64,000 nt of DNA from Nansenia antarctica (Eukaryota; Chordata; Actinopteri; Argentiniformes; Microstomatidae): NCBI GenBank assembly GCA_963989245.1, contig OZ022339.1, positions 88,329,457 through 88,393,456 on the forward strand, read 5' to 3'. The notes beneath the pieces were generated by a model, which saw only the letters and a list, made by a program, of their open reading frames with translations, was not told the origin of the DNA and ran no database searches. This document shows, piece after piece, positions 11,485-21,065 of the stretch. The number at the start of each line of letters is the position of its first letter. Positions within the stretch are counted from its first letter, which is position 1. The position numbers and the translations under genes are program-made.

Positions 11485-11964
11485 GGCAAGACCAGTTTAT
11501 TTGTACAGCACATTTCATACAACAGGGGCAATTCAAAGTGCTTTACATACATTATTTAAAAATACAGCAAGAGGAGCATAGTAAGAAAATAAAAATGACA
11601 ATGAATAAAAGCAAATCTAAGAAGTAAATAGATAAAACATTTAATAAGACAATAGTTAATGGCAAAAAGACATTGATAGAAGTGTTTGTGTTAAATCATA
11701 ACTGGTGCAAAACATGAAGGTTTTTAGCTTAGATTTAAATATTTTAAGGGTTTGGGCCTGTTTGATTTCGTCAGGGAGTTTGTTCCAGGAGCATGCGGCA
11801 GCGTGACTGAAAGCTGCTGCACCTTGTTTTGTTTTTACTCTTGGAATTATTAGCTGATTAGTCTCAGCTGACCTTAGGGGCCTTGTTGGAATATAGGGTG
11901 GGAGGAGAAATGGAGGGAATATATTTTTCATCAGAATAAGTGTGTGATGACAGACTGCACTCAT
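11485..11964 (-). pseudogene. LINE (CR1/L2/Rex type) reverse transcriptase tail
   Basis: A minus-strand frame ends with RSAETNQLIIPRVKTKQGA, then AAFSHAAACSWNKLPDEIKQ and FKSKLKTFMF. This is the familiar C-terminal end of CR1/L2-like LINE ORF2 (RVRT...AFSY.AP.LWN.LP...FK..LKT.LF), followed by a 3' tail with CAAAGTGCTTTACA style sequence. 5' truncated, not functional. Confidence 0.75.
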
Positions 11965-12515
11965 ATCTTACTTGTTACTGTACAGTGACAGACATGCTAG
12001 GCTATTCTAAGTCATGTTTGTGCATGTAACAAATGAACAGGGTAGGAGTAAGGTGCCATAAAGAATGATAAAGGTGTGCTCTATTGTGCATTATGGGTAG
12101 TGTAGTTCAATCCAAGGGCAGGTTGTTTGGACAGACAGGTTACTAAAGTACAGATTACAGAACAGTGTACTCTGTCCTTATCTCCTCAGCTTCAGGTCAA
12201 ACAGATAATAGTTGTGAACCTTGTGGTAGGGAATGAATGTATCTAGTTTGGTATTGGAGAAAGATACAGTAAAGACCATTCATTCATTCATACAGTGGTC
12301 TATTCAATAGCCTGGCTGCATTGATTTGATGGGACAAACCGTGGGATCAGAGGGTTACAGACATGCTATGTAAAATGTTCTCTGCGATGTTAAAGGCCCT
12401 AATTTATTATCAGATTATGACGTACAAATCCAGATGTACCAGTGGAATGGCAACTTGATTGAGCCGTTTGATCAAGTTTTACATTTTGAGAGATTGTTGT
12501 AATCTTCATCCATTG
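11965..12515. other. no gene seen
   Basis: AT-rich unique-looking sequence without a convincing reading frame or known repeat. Confidence 0.5.
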
Positions 12516-13027
12516 GGGCGGCTGTGTCTCAGGAGGTAGAGGCTGTGTCGCAGGAGGTAGAGGCTGTGTCTCAGGAGGTAGAGGCTGTGTCTCAGGAGAT
12601 AGAGGCTGTGTCTCAGGAGGTAGAGGCTGTGTCTCAGGAGGTAGAGGCTGTGTCTCAGGAGGTAGAGGCTGGTGGAGGTAGAGGCTGTGTCTCAGGAGGT
12701 AGAGGTTGTGTCTCAGGAGGTAAAGGCTGTGTCTCAGGAGGTAGAGGCTGTGTCTCAGGAGGTAGAGTCGCCGCCTAATGATCACAAGGTTGGCAGATCG
12801 GCAGTTCGAGCCCCGGCTGGCCACATGTCAAAGTGTCCATGGGCAAGACAATGAACCCCAAAATTGCTCCCAGTGAGCGGGCCGGCGCCTTGCATGGCAG
12901 CTTGCCGCCATTGGTGTGTGAATGTGTGTGTGAATGGGTGAATGAGAGGCCGTTGTAAAGAGCTTTGGAGAGCAGCTTTGGAGCAGCAAAAAAGGCGCTA
13001 TATAAGTGCAGTCCATTTACCATTTAC
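12516..13027 (+). mobile_element. tRNA-derived SINE with amplified box A
   Basis: The head contains box A-like GTCTCAGGAGGTAGAG and box B-like CAGTTCGAGCCCC. The body runs through GGCTGGCCACATGTC and ends with GGCGCTATATAAGTGCAGTC. At the 5' end, 12520-12766 is a tandem array of twelve units of 21 bases (GGCTGTGTCTCAGGAGGTAGA), one truncated to 16. Other copies in the window carry a single unit. Open frames here (SQEVEAV repeats) are artefacts. Confidence 0.9.
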
Positions 13028-13304
13028 CATCCATGCCTTGGTCTGTCCCTCCCTGGTTGTGAATTCTGCCGACCAGAGGATGTAACTCTTTGAAACAGGA
13101 TGACAGACAGACATAAGGTTATGTTTTCCATGCAATCAACCACCTCACAATAAAATACCTGTTTCAGATTGTTTGTGAAATGGTGTCCTGTTTCAGGTGA
13201 AGCCAGGCAGGTTGAGTATGGACAAACGGGCGTGGGAGCTCTTTAGCCTCACCCAGTGTGAAAGACACCTTCAGGTCTGGTCGTGCAGTGTACATGGCAT
13301 GGGG

Positions 13305-13459
13305 CAGCTGTGGCGCAGGAGGTAGAGCCGGCGTCTAATCATCGCAAGGTCGGCAGATCGGCGGTTCGAGCCCCGGCTGGCCACATGTCGAAGTGTCCTT
13401 GGGCAAGACACCGAACCCCAAATTGCTCCCAATGAGCGGGCCAGCGCCTTGTGTAACAG
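13305..13459 (+). mobile_element. SINE, 5' half (same family)
   Basis: Box A (GGCGCAGGAGGTAGAG) and box B (CGGTTCGAGCCCC) are present. The copy stops at GGGCCAGCGCCTTG, and the missing 3' half resumes at 14401, so a roughly 940-base insertion splits it. Confidence 0.8.
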
Positions 13460-14094
13460 GTTGTAAATAACTAGTTTAGTGTTGGTGAAATTCCTGCTTA
13501 AAATGTTAATGTTAGTCTCAGGAATGTGTTCAATAGCGACATCTACTGGTTGTAGAAAATCTATAAAGTGACCGGAAGTCGGTAGCTAGCCACAGGTGTT
13601 CAAGATCATGCTGTGGTAAGTTGGAGCTCTGTTTTGATTGATTGATTGAAAATTTTATTAGAAGATTTGCAGAAGTAGGTACATGAAAGTACATATTACA
13701 TACAAGGTCAACTAACAGGATAAAAACCCAAGAAAGCCACTGGCTTATTTCAATTGGGGTCCTTGATACTCAATTCATCGTTACATGTAAGTTACATGTA
13801 AGACTGTATACGTCTCTAGAAGTAAATTGAGTTATTTTATTTATTGTCTAACCCAAAATTATACTTGTGTTTTCATAGATTTCCAGTAGCTGAACACATT
13901 CCTGAAGGTGAGAATTCGTATTTGCGTTTTGAATACAAATTACCTGGTCTTGAACGGCTAGCTGTTAGGCAGTGTAAGAGGTCTGTTGTATTTTTCTGTC
14001 GCCACCAGATGGCGCTGTTTAATTGTATTCATTATTAAATGTTTTACAAACGGTGTATATACTTTATTTTCTATAGGTTCTATATGTTTTATTT

Positions 14095-14157
<63 letters not shown>

Positions 14158-14400
14158 GAGATTATGCTGGTTCGTGGATAAATATATGTATGTATCATTT
14201 GATTCGAAAAACCACTATACGATCACTAAACGCAGTTCAAGGTCATGCTGTGATTTCCAGTAGCTGTCACAAATGTTATTTCTTGTACTGAACACATTCC
14301 TGCTGTCCGAGTAAACGGCCACGTCATGGAAACCCTTGTGTGTCGTGTGATCATTGGTGGGACGGGTAACACACGGGTTACACACGGGTTACACACGGGT
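13460..14400. mobile_element. insertion splitting a SINE, possible LTR-like element
   Basis: Begins TGTAACAGGTTGTAAATAAC and ends in CACACGGGTTACACACGGGT. It has no coding frame. It contains a LINE-like 3' tail near 13640-13800, a (TA)n run at 14096-14153 and an internal near-duplicate of TTTCCAGTAGCTG (13880 and 14255). Its class is unclear. Confidence 0.4.
14096..14153. repeat. (TA)n microsatellite
   Basis: About 29 uninterrupted TA units. Confidence 0.97.
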
Positions 14401-14505
14401 TTGCATGGTAGCTTGCCGCCATTGGTGTTTGAATGTGTGAATGAGAGGCCGTTGTAAAGCGCTTTGGAATAAGGCGCTATGTAAGTGCAGTCCATTTACC
14501 ATTTA
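14401..14505 (+). mobile_element. SINE, 3' half
   Basis: Resumes at TTGCATGGTAGCTTGCCGCC and ends with GGCGCTATGTAAGTGCAGTC, completing the copy that breaks at 13459. Confidence 0.8.
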
Positions 14506-14929
14506 TTTACTATGGCAACAAGACAGTGTGACATGGAGAATTTGTCTTTTGCAGTATATGGAATCATCTGGAATCCTTTGCATTTGTCTGGCACTATGTC
14601 TGCGAAGCTTAACACTAGTCGTGTCTATGTTACCTACTATAAGAGCCGCCTCGGGGGTCAAACGACCATAGTCTTTACAAAGGGAAGCTGCTACTTACAC
14701 ACAAAGACCACTAGTTGGCATGTCTTGTAAATTAGCCTGCCTCCTACACAGAAAAACTTATCCTGATGTGATTTTGAAAATGTAAGGATACTGGGTGGTA
14801 GAACACACATATCTAGGAAAAGTCATGAAAGGAGGGTCCTGAAATTTGATCGAGAGCAAATATATACAATTTTTCTTTACTCAAATGACCCCTCATGGCT
14901 GATTATGTGGTGGCTGATAACCCTTGTGG

Positions 14930-15085
14930 TGTTTAATATATGCCATTTAGGCTAGCTGACGCTTTTATACAAAGCAACTTACAGTGAGTTCATACATTTC
15001 AGTACAGATGGTCCCAGCGGGAATCGAACCCACGACCTCAGCGTTGTTTGTGCCGTGCTCTACCAGCTGAGCCACAGTTTATCTC
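14930..15085 (-). mobile_element. second type of tRNA-derived SINE
   Basis: Read on the minus strand it begins GTGGCTCAGCTGGTAGAGCA (box A) and has GTGGGTTCGATTCCCGCTGG (box B) 40 bases later. It ends in a tail with AAGTTGCTTTGTATAAAAGC. It is clearly tRNA-like but not a full cloverleaf tRNA gene. Confidence 0.75.
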
Positions 15086-15196
15086 CCTGCATTAGTCTGT
15101 AGAGTCCTCAGTTCTTCCTTGTAATAATTATTTACTGTTGAATTTCAATGGCTGTATTACTTTCATTATCCTCTTTGGTTTTTAATAATTCGTCAT

Positions 15197-15861
15197 TGTA
15201 GCAGTTTCTAGGCACAGAGGGAGGTTGACACAGAGGAATGGTGCAGAATAATAGTTTTATTTAGTCCAACACTGCTCAGCACCGTCACTGACGTGCTGAG
15301 CCAGTCTTTCCCCCACTCCCGCTGTCTCTCCCTTTCGGGACCCGCTCCGTCCCTTGGCTGAGCCCTCGCTCTCGCCCCGCTATTCCGCTCCTTGGCTGAG
15401 CCCTCGCTCCCGCCCCGCTAGTCCGCTCCTTGGCTGAGCCCTCGCTCCCGCTATTCCGCTCCTTGGCTGAGCCCTCGCTCCCGCCCCGCTAGTCCGCTCC
15501 TTGGCTGAGCCCTCGCTCCCGCCCCGCTAGTCCTCCCTTTCGGGACCCGCTCCGTCCGTCCGGCTCCCTGCACCTCACCCCCTTTCGGGGTCTCGTGCTG
15601 GCTCGCCGCGGCTCTCTCTCTCTCTCGGTCTCTCCGTGTCTCCGTGCGGCAGGTACCTCCTGCCCTACTCATCTCCCGAGGGAACAAACACACACAGGTT
15701 AAATAGACCAGTGGAACAATGAGTCTGATCACTGACACCTGTCCGTAATCAGCCCATCATAACGAGCCTGATCACTGACACCTGTCCGTAATCAACCCAT
15801 CATTCCCCTCCAATGGCAGTCTAGCTCCCTCTGCAGGCCAGAACGCGCCATGTTCCCCACA
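15197..15861 (-). repeat. LTR (3' LTR of the element)
   Basis: 665 bases. Contains a run of imperfect 30-40 base units with GCTCCTTGGCTGAGCCCTCG, about five copies, and a CT run. Matches 19693-20355. Confidence 0.93.
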
Positions 15862-15908
15862 CATCCCCACCGCCAGTTTCGAGGCCGGGGATACAACCGG
15901 CCGATAGC

Positions 15909-18900
15909 CTACTCCCCCCCCCCATCACGGGAGAGGAAGTCGGCCACGACCATCTGCGTCCCCGGCCTGTGAACCACCGTGAAGTTGAAGGGCTGCAACG
16001 CGAGGTACCACCGGGTGATCCTCGCGTTGGTGTCCTTCATGCGGTGGAGCCACTGTAGGGGAGCATGGTCGGAGTAGAGGGTGAACGAGCGCCCCAGCAG
16101 GTAGTACCGGAGGGCGCCGACCGCCCACCGAATGGCCAGACACTCCTTCTCCACCGTGCTGTACCTGCCCTCCCGCTCCGACAGCTTTCGGCTCAGGTAC
16201 AGCACCGGACGGTCGAATCCCTCCACCTGCTGGGTCAGCACCGCCCCCAGCCCTCTATCCGACGCGTCTGTCTGCAGAGAAAAAGGAATGTTAAAGTTAG
16301 GAGCATACAAGACTGTCTCCCCACAGAGGGCGTTCTTAATCCCATCGAACGCCACTTGGCACCGCTCACTCCATTGGACCGGGTCCGGGGCCCCCTTCCG
16401 GGTGAGGTCGGTAAGGGGGCTGGCCAGCTCCGAGAACCCCGGCACAAACTGCCGGTAGTAGCTGGCCAGTCCCAGGAACCGCCTCACGTCCTTCCGGGTC
16501 CTGGGCCGCGGGGCGGCGGCGATCGCAGTGGTTTTGTCCACCTGCGGTCGCACCTCCCCACCGCCCAGGATGTACCCCAGATACCGGATCTCCCCCCGCC
16601 CGATCACGCACTTCGCCGGGTTCGCCGTCAGCCCCGCCTGCCTCAGCGACTGTAGTACCGCCGCCACCCTCTGCATATGCTGCGGCCAGGTGTCCGCATA
16701 GACGACAATGTCATCTACGTACGCCGCAGCATACGCAGAGTGCGGCCGCAGAATACGGTCCATCAGCCGCTGAAACGTGGCCGGGGCCCCAAACAACCCG
16801 AACGGAAGCGCGGTGAACTGGAATAACCCCCGCGGGGTAGAGAATGCCGTTTTTTCCCGGGCTGCCGACGATAATGGTATCTGCCAGTACCCCTTCGTGC
16901 AATCCAATGTTGTGTAATATTTAGCCGTGCCAAGCCGGTCCAGGAGCTCGTCGACCCGGGGCATAGGGTAGGCATCGAATTTAGACACCGCGTTCACCCG
17001 TCTATAGTCCACACAGAACCGTACAGACCCATCGCGCTTTGTCACCAGCACGATGGGGCTGCACCAGTCGCTATGCGACTCCTCGACCACGCCCAGTTTT
17101 AGCATAGAGTCTAATTCCCGGCTCACCACGTCTCGTCTGTGAGCCGGCAGCCTGTATGGCCGCGTACGTACCGTAACCCCCGGTGGCGTAACTATCTGAT
17201 GCTCTATGAGGCGAGTACGACCGGGTATAGGGGAGAACACATCTGCGAACCTATGTTGCAATCGATCAACGTCCGCCCGCTGGTTCGCCGAGAGATGGTC
17301 GCCTACGCAGGCCGGGGCGCTAGTACTCGTTTTTGGGACCTCCGGCCCGAACTCATCCTGCTCGGGAAGTAGCGTCACCAGGGAAACAGGGACCACGTCG
17401 TTCCATTTTTTTAATAGGTTGATGTGGTATATTTGCGTGCAATCCCCTCTATCCGACCGCACTACCTCGTAGTCTACATCCCCAATTCGCCGTGTGACCA
17501 CGAACGGCCCTTGCCACTTGGCGAGTAATTTAGAGCTAGACGTGGGCAGTAATACGAGGACTTTGTCTCCCGGTGCGAAATTGCGTAGTCTAGTCCCTCT
17601 GTCGTACAGCCGTTTCTGCCGCTCCTGGGCCTCGAGCAAATGCTCCCGTGACATAACCCCCAGTGCGTGGAGCTTTGCTCGTAGGTCCAGGACGTATTGT
17701 ATTTCATTCTTACTGTCACTAGACCCTTCCTCCCAGCTTTCTTTAATCAGGTCTAGGACGCCCCGTGGCTTGCGCCCGTATAGGAGCTCAAAGGGGGAAA
17801 ACCCCGTGGAAGCCTGGGGTACTTCCCGCACTGCGAACAACAGAGGGTCTAACCACTTATGCCAATTACGACTATCTTCGTGAATGAACTTACGGATCAT
17901 TGACTTAAGCGTCCGATTGAACCGCTCACACAGCCCGTCGGTAGCTGGGTGGTACACGCTCGTTCGGACCGCCTTAATGTCTAACAACCCGTAAAGTTCC
18001 CTAAGTGTTCGTGACATAAAGTTAGTGCCTTGGTCGGTGAGGATCTCTTTCGGGATCCCCACCCGGGAGATGACCTGGAATAACGCCTGTGCTACACTCT
18101 TTGCAGAGATAGTACGAAGCGGTATTGCCTCGGGGTATCGAGTCGCGTAGTCTATGAGGACTAACACGAACCGATAGCCCTGTGAGCAACGTTCAAATGG
18201 CCCGATTATATCCATCCCAATCCGGTCGAATGGTGCCTCTACCAGGGGAAGGGGGCACAACGGTGCCCTGGGCACGGCCGGGGGATTGACTAATTGGCAC
18301 TCGCGGCAGGATGCACACCACAGATGCACCTCTGCCCGAATCCCCGGCCAATAAAATCGAGCCATTATCCGGTTGAGTGTTTTGTCGTATCCTAGGTGGC
18401 CTGCCATCGGGTTATAATGCGCCGCCTGAAATATAGCTTTCCGGCGGCTCCTAGGTACCAACAACTGGGTCGTTTCCTCGTCCCTGCGAGTGTCACGACT
18501 CACTCTATACAGTCTGTCCCTAATCAATACGAAATACGGGTGGGCGCGCACAGCGTCTGGCCGTACCAGCACACCATCAATACTGATCACCTGGTCATAG
18601 GCGGAGCGTAGAGTGGCGTCGCGAGACTGCTCGAGGGGGAAGTCGGCTACTGGAGGGAACGCAGGCGGCGGATCTGCGGGTGCCGGACCCACCGCCTCCT
18701 CCGGCTCCTCGGCAGTGTCGGACGCCCTCGCATCAGCGCAGAGCACTGCGCACGCCTCACATTTCCCTGTCGGTCGTGCACGCACCCCCGTGGTTTCCCC
18801 TAATACCTGCGGAAACCCAGCCCAATCTAAACCCAAAATTAGGGGGTGCATGAGGCTCGGACTAACCGCCGCCTTGACACTATACTTTTTCCCCCCATAA

Positions 18901-19637
18901 CGAATTTCGATGGGGACCACCGGATACTGGTGACAATCCCCATGCACACACAGTATCCCAACCCGCGATGCCTCTAACAATGCCCCGGGTCGAACCAGGC
19001 GCTGGTGGATCATGGTCTGTTGGGCGCCAGAATCCAACAGCGCCTGGTGCGTCTCACGCTGTACCCTTACTGGGATGTAAAACGCCTGTCCTGGACGCGA
19101 GGGAGGGGTCGGACTGCCGACGACGCGGATTACCTGACCCACCTCCATCTCGGGGCATTCCCGGCGGAGGTGGCCCGGCTGTCCGCATCGCCAGCATCCC
19201 TCCCCTACCGCTCGTGGGGCCGTCTGTGGGGTGGAGGTTGGCCCCCCGTGTGTGTTCCTCCCCCCGGTGTCCCGCCCCGTCCTCCGGGCTGGCGTTGGTG
19301 GCTCCCGCCGCGGCTCCACCCTAGGCCGTACCCCAGGCCGCGCCCCGCCGGCCCGTTGGCGCGGAGCCGGGGTCGGGGTAGGGCGCGGGCCCGGGGCTGG
19401 GCCCGGGGCTGGAACCTGCGGTCGAGGCAGGTGGTTGTCGGGGGAGGGGTCGAGAATGGCCTCCGGCGCGTCCCGCACCCCCCTCCTCTGGGCCCGAACC
19501 GGTGGCTCGGTGCGGTCCAGTAGCTCGCGGAGCATGGCCCGCTGCTCCGCCTGCCCCCGCATCAACTCCGCCGCCATCACCTCCTGCGCCTGTAGCATCC
19601 GGGCCAGGTGCGCCACCACCTGGACCGATGAGTCCAT
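15909..19637 (-). CDS. Gag-Pol of Gmr1-like Ty3/gypsy element
   Basis: 1242 residues from the first true ATG (19637); the frame is open further to 19679 only through a GTG. Order: a short coiled-coil-like N-terminus and Pro/Arg-rich linker, one CCHC knuckle (CWRCGQPGHLRREC, about 148-161), aspartic protease (LLDSGAQ, about 202), integrase with HHCC finger (about 407-445), DIIGPF, TDQGTNF and GLCERFNRT (35 residues between D and E), then reverse transcriptase (LPFGLFGAPATFQRLMD and YVDDIVVYAD), then RNase H (TDASDRGLGAV, YSTVEKECLAI, YSDHAPL). Integrase before RT is the Gmr1 arrangement. All catalytic residues I can locate are intact. No recognisable capsid domain lies before the knuckle. Confidence 0.93.
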   Translation of the reverse strand: MDSSVQVVAHLARMLQAQEVMAAELMRGQAEQRAMLRELLDRTEPPVRAQRRGVRDAPEAILDPSPDNHLPRPQVPAPGPAPGPRPTPTPAPRQRAGGARPGVRPRVEPRREPPTPARRTGRDTGGRNTHGGPTSTPQTAPRAVGEGCWRCGQPGHLRRECPEMEVGQVIRVVGSPTPPSRPGQAFYIPVRVQRETHQALLDSGAQQTMIHQRLVRPGALLEASRVGILCVHGDCHQYPVVPIEIRYGGKKYSVKAAVSPSLMHPLILGLDWAGFPQVLGETTGVRARPTGKCEACAVLCADARASDTAEEPEEAVGPAPADPPPAFPPVADFPLEQSRDATLRSAYDQVISIDGVLVRPDAVRAHPYFVLIRDRLYRVSRDTRRDEETTQLLVPRSRRKAIFQAAHYNPMAGHLGYDKTLNRIMARFYWPGIRAEVHLWCASCRECQLVNPPAVPRAPLCPLPLVEAPFDRIGMDIIGPFERCSQGYRFVLVLIDYATRYPEAIPLRTISAKSVAQALFQVISRVGIPKEILTDQGTNFMSRTLRELYGLLDIKAVRTSVYHPATDGLCERFNRTLKSMIRKFIHEDSRNWHKWLDPLLFAVREVPQASTGFSPFELLYGRKPRGVLDLIKESWEEGSSDSKNEIQYVLDLRAKLHALGVMSREHLLEAQERQKRLYDRGTRLRNFAPGDKVLVLLPTSSSKLLAKWQGPFVVTRRIGDVDYEVVRSDRGDCTQIYHINLLKKWNDVVPVSLVTLLPEQDEFGPEVPKTSTSAPACVGDHLSANQRADVDRLQHRFADVFSPIPGRTRLIEHQIVTPPGVTVRTRPYRLPAHRRDVVSRELDSMLKLGVVEESHSDWCSPIVLVTKRDGSVRFCVDYRRVNAVSKFDAYPMPRVDELLDRLGTAKYYTTLDCTKGYWQIPLSSAAREKTAFSTPRGLFQFTALPFGLFGAPATFQRLMDRILRPHSAYAAAYVDDIVVYADTWPQHMQRVAAVLQSLRQAGLTANPAKCVIGRGEIRYLGYILGGGEVRPQVDKTTAIAAAPRPRTRKDVRRFLGLASYYRQFVPGFSELASPLTDLTRKGAPDPVQWSERCQVAFDGIKNALCGETVLYAPNFNIPFSLQTDASDRGLGAVLTQQVEGFDRPVLYLSRKLSEREGRYSTVEKECLAIRWAVGALRYYLLGRSFTLYSDHAPLQWLHRMKDTNARITRWYLALQPFNFTVVHRPGTQMVVADFLSRDGGGE

Positions 19638-19672
19638 GGTCCTCTGGGCGTGTGTGCCGACCCCCTCTCTGT

Positions 19673-19690
19673 GCCCCACGTTGGGCGCCA
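19673..19690 (-). promoter_or_regulatory. primer binding site, tRNA-Lys type
   Basis: On the element strand the 18 bases TGGCGCCCAACGTGGGGC lie two bases after the 5' LTR. From memory this is complementary to the 3' end of a tRNA-Lys. Confidence 0.8.
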
Positions 19691-19692
19691 GA

Positions 19693-20355
19693 TGTAGCAG
19701 TTTCTAGGCACAGAGGGAGGTTGACACAGAGGAATGGTGCAGAATAATAGTTTTATTTAGTCCAACACTGCTCAGCACCGTCACTGACGTGCTGAGCCAG
19801 TCTTTCCCCCACTCCCGCTGTCTCTCCCTTTCGGGACCCGCTCCGTCCCTTGGCTGAGCCCTCGCTCTCGCCCCGCTATTCCGCTCCTTGGCTGAGCCCT
19901 CGCTCCCGCCCCGCTAGTCCGCTCCTTGGCTGAGCCCTCGCTCCCGCTATTCCGCTCCTTGGCTGAGCCCTCGCTCCCGCCCCGCTAGTCCGCTCCTTGG
20001 CTGAGCCCTCGCTCCCGCCCCGCTAGTCCTCCCTTTCGGGACCCGCTCCGTCCGTCCGGCTCCCTGCACCTCACCCCCTTTCGGGGTCTCGTGCTGGCTC
20101 ACCGCGGCTCTCTCTCTCTCGGTCTCTCCGTGTCTCCGTGCGGCAGGTACTTCCTGCCCTACTCATCTCCCGAGGGAACAAACACACACAGGTTAAATAG
20201 ACCAGTGGAACAATGAGTCTGATCACTGACACCTGTCCGTAATCAGCCCATCATAACGAGCCTGATCACTGACACCTGTCCGTAATCAACCCATCATTCC
20301 CCTCCAATGGCAGTCTAGCTCCCTCTGCAGGCCAGAACGCGCCATGTTCCCCACA
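19693..20355 (-). repeat. LTR (5' LTR of the element)
   Basis: 663 bases, almost identical to 15197-15861. It is next to the primer binding site, which fixes element orientation as minus. Confidence 0.93.
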
Positions 20356-20869
20356 GTCATGTATTATGTCTTAACGCCCCACTTTGAATGAGGGAATAGC
20401 CAACTCTCTCTATGTTACAGTGTTTCTTGATTGCTTCTACTATTTGTATGAAACTGCGTTCGTTAAGTCAAATGAAAACCCTGACCGCACCATTCCGGCT
20501 GTCAGGCCGATCTTATCAAGCAAATCGTCACAATGATTTCACCTGTTGGAATAGGTAGACTACCTAAATGACCTGTTTGAATAGGTACCTTATTAGAGGG
20601 TGGACATTATGATAACGGTGGTGTGAACTTGCTAAGCTACAGCCAACTGTTCCCCATTCTCTGCACTTCAGCTGATGTTATGCTGCCTTCCCTGGTCTTT
20701 GACGTGACCTTTCTGTTGCTAGTAGTAGTAGTGTGGTGGGAAATCTTTCAGTGACAGGTTACCTGTCACTCAACGCCAGCCGCAGCATCATCAGAGTCAA
20801 AAGGCAGGAGGATTGAGATCAGTGGTGACGTTGATTGGTGTGTTTCAAATTCCCTGGGTCGGGTGGTCC

Positions 20870-21065
20870 ATTAACTGCTCCTCCTGAGACATCTACTGAC
20901 CCCCAGCACTGCGTCTCCTGAAGACACCCGCTTTTTCCCCTTTACTGTGTCCCCTAAAACTATTGCCCCCCTTGTACTGCACTTGCTTAGTCAAATGTAT
21001 TGAGTGTAAGTCGCTTTGGAATAAGGCGTCTGCTAAATGCCAAAAATGTCAATGTAAAATGTCCA
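20870..21065 (+). repeat. fish dispersed repeat (TTTAGCAGACGC type)
   Basis: Contains CTCCTCCTGAGACATCTACTG and ends AAGGCGTCTGCTAAATGCC. It is the reverse of the element at 8760-9150. The flanking stretch 20361-20869 shows no gene. Confidence 0.6.

Larger units (their letters stand above)
15197..20355 (-). mobile_element. complete LTR retrotransposon, Gmr1-type domain order
   Basis: Two LTRs (15197-15861 and 19693-20355) begin TGTAGCAG and end CCCACA. They differ by about two substitutions and one CT dinucleotide. A perfect 5-base target duplication GTCAT lies at 15192-15196 and 20356-20360. One large frame encodes nucleocapsid knuckle, protease, integrase, then reverse transcriptase and RNase H. 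The near-identical LTRs and uninterrupted frame indicate a recent insertion. Confidence 0.95.

Noticed and set aside
12399..12854. Frames with SQEVEAV or LYLLRHS repeats
   Set aside because: They come from the amplified SINE box A array, not a gene.
14930..15085. Possible tRNA gene
   Set aside because: Box A and B are present, but there is no full cloverleaf and a LINE-like tail follows; it is a SINE. The same holds for the copies at 13305, 34803 and 45287.
16065..19747. Plus-strand frames opposite the Gmr1-like Pol (up to 196 residues)
   Set aside because: Shadows of the GC-rich minus-strand gene with no domain pattern. The same applies to plus-strand frames at 52798-56877.
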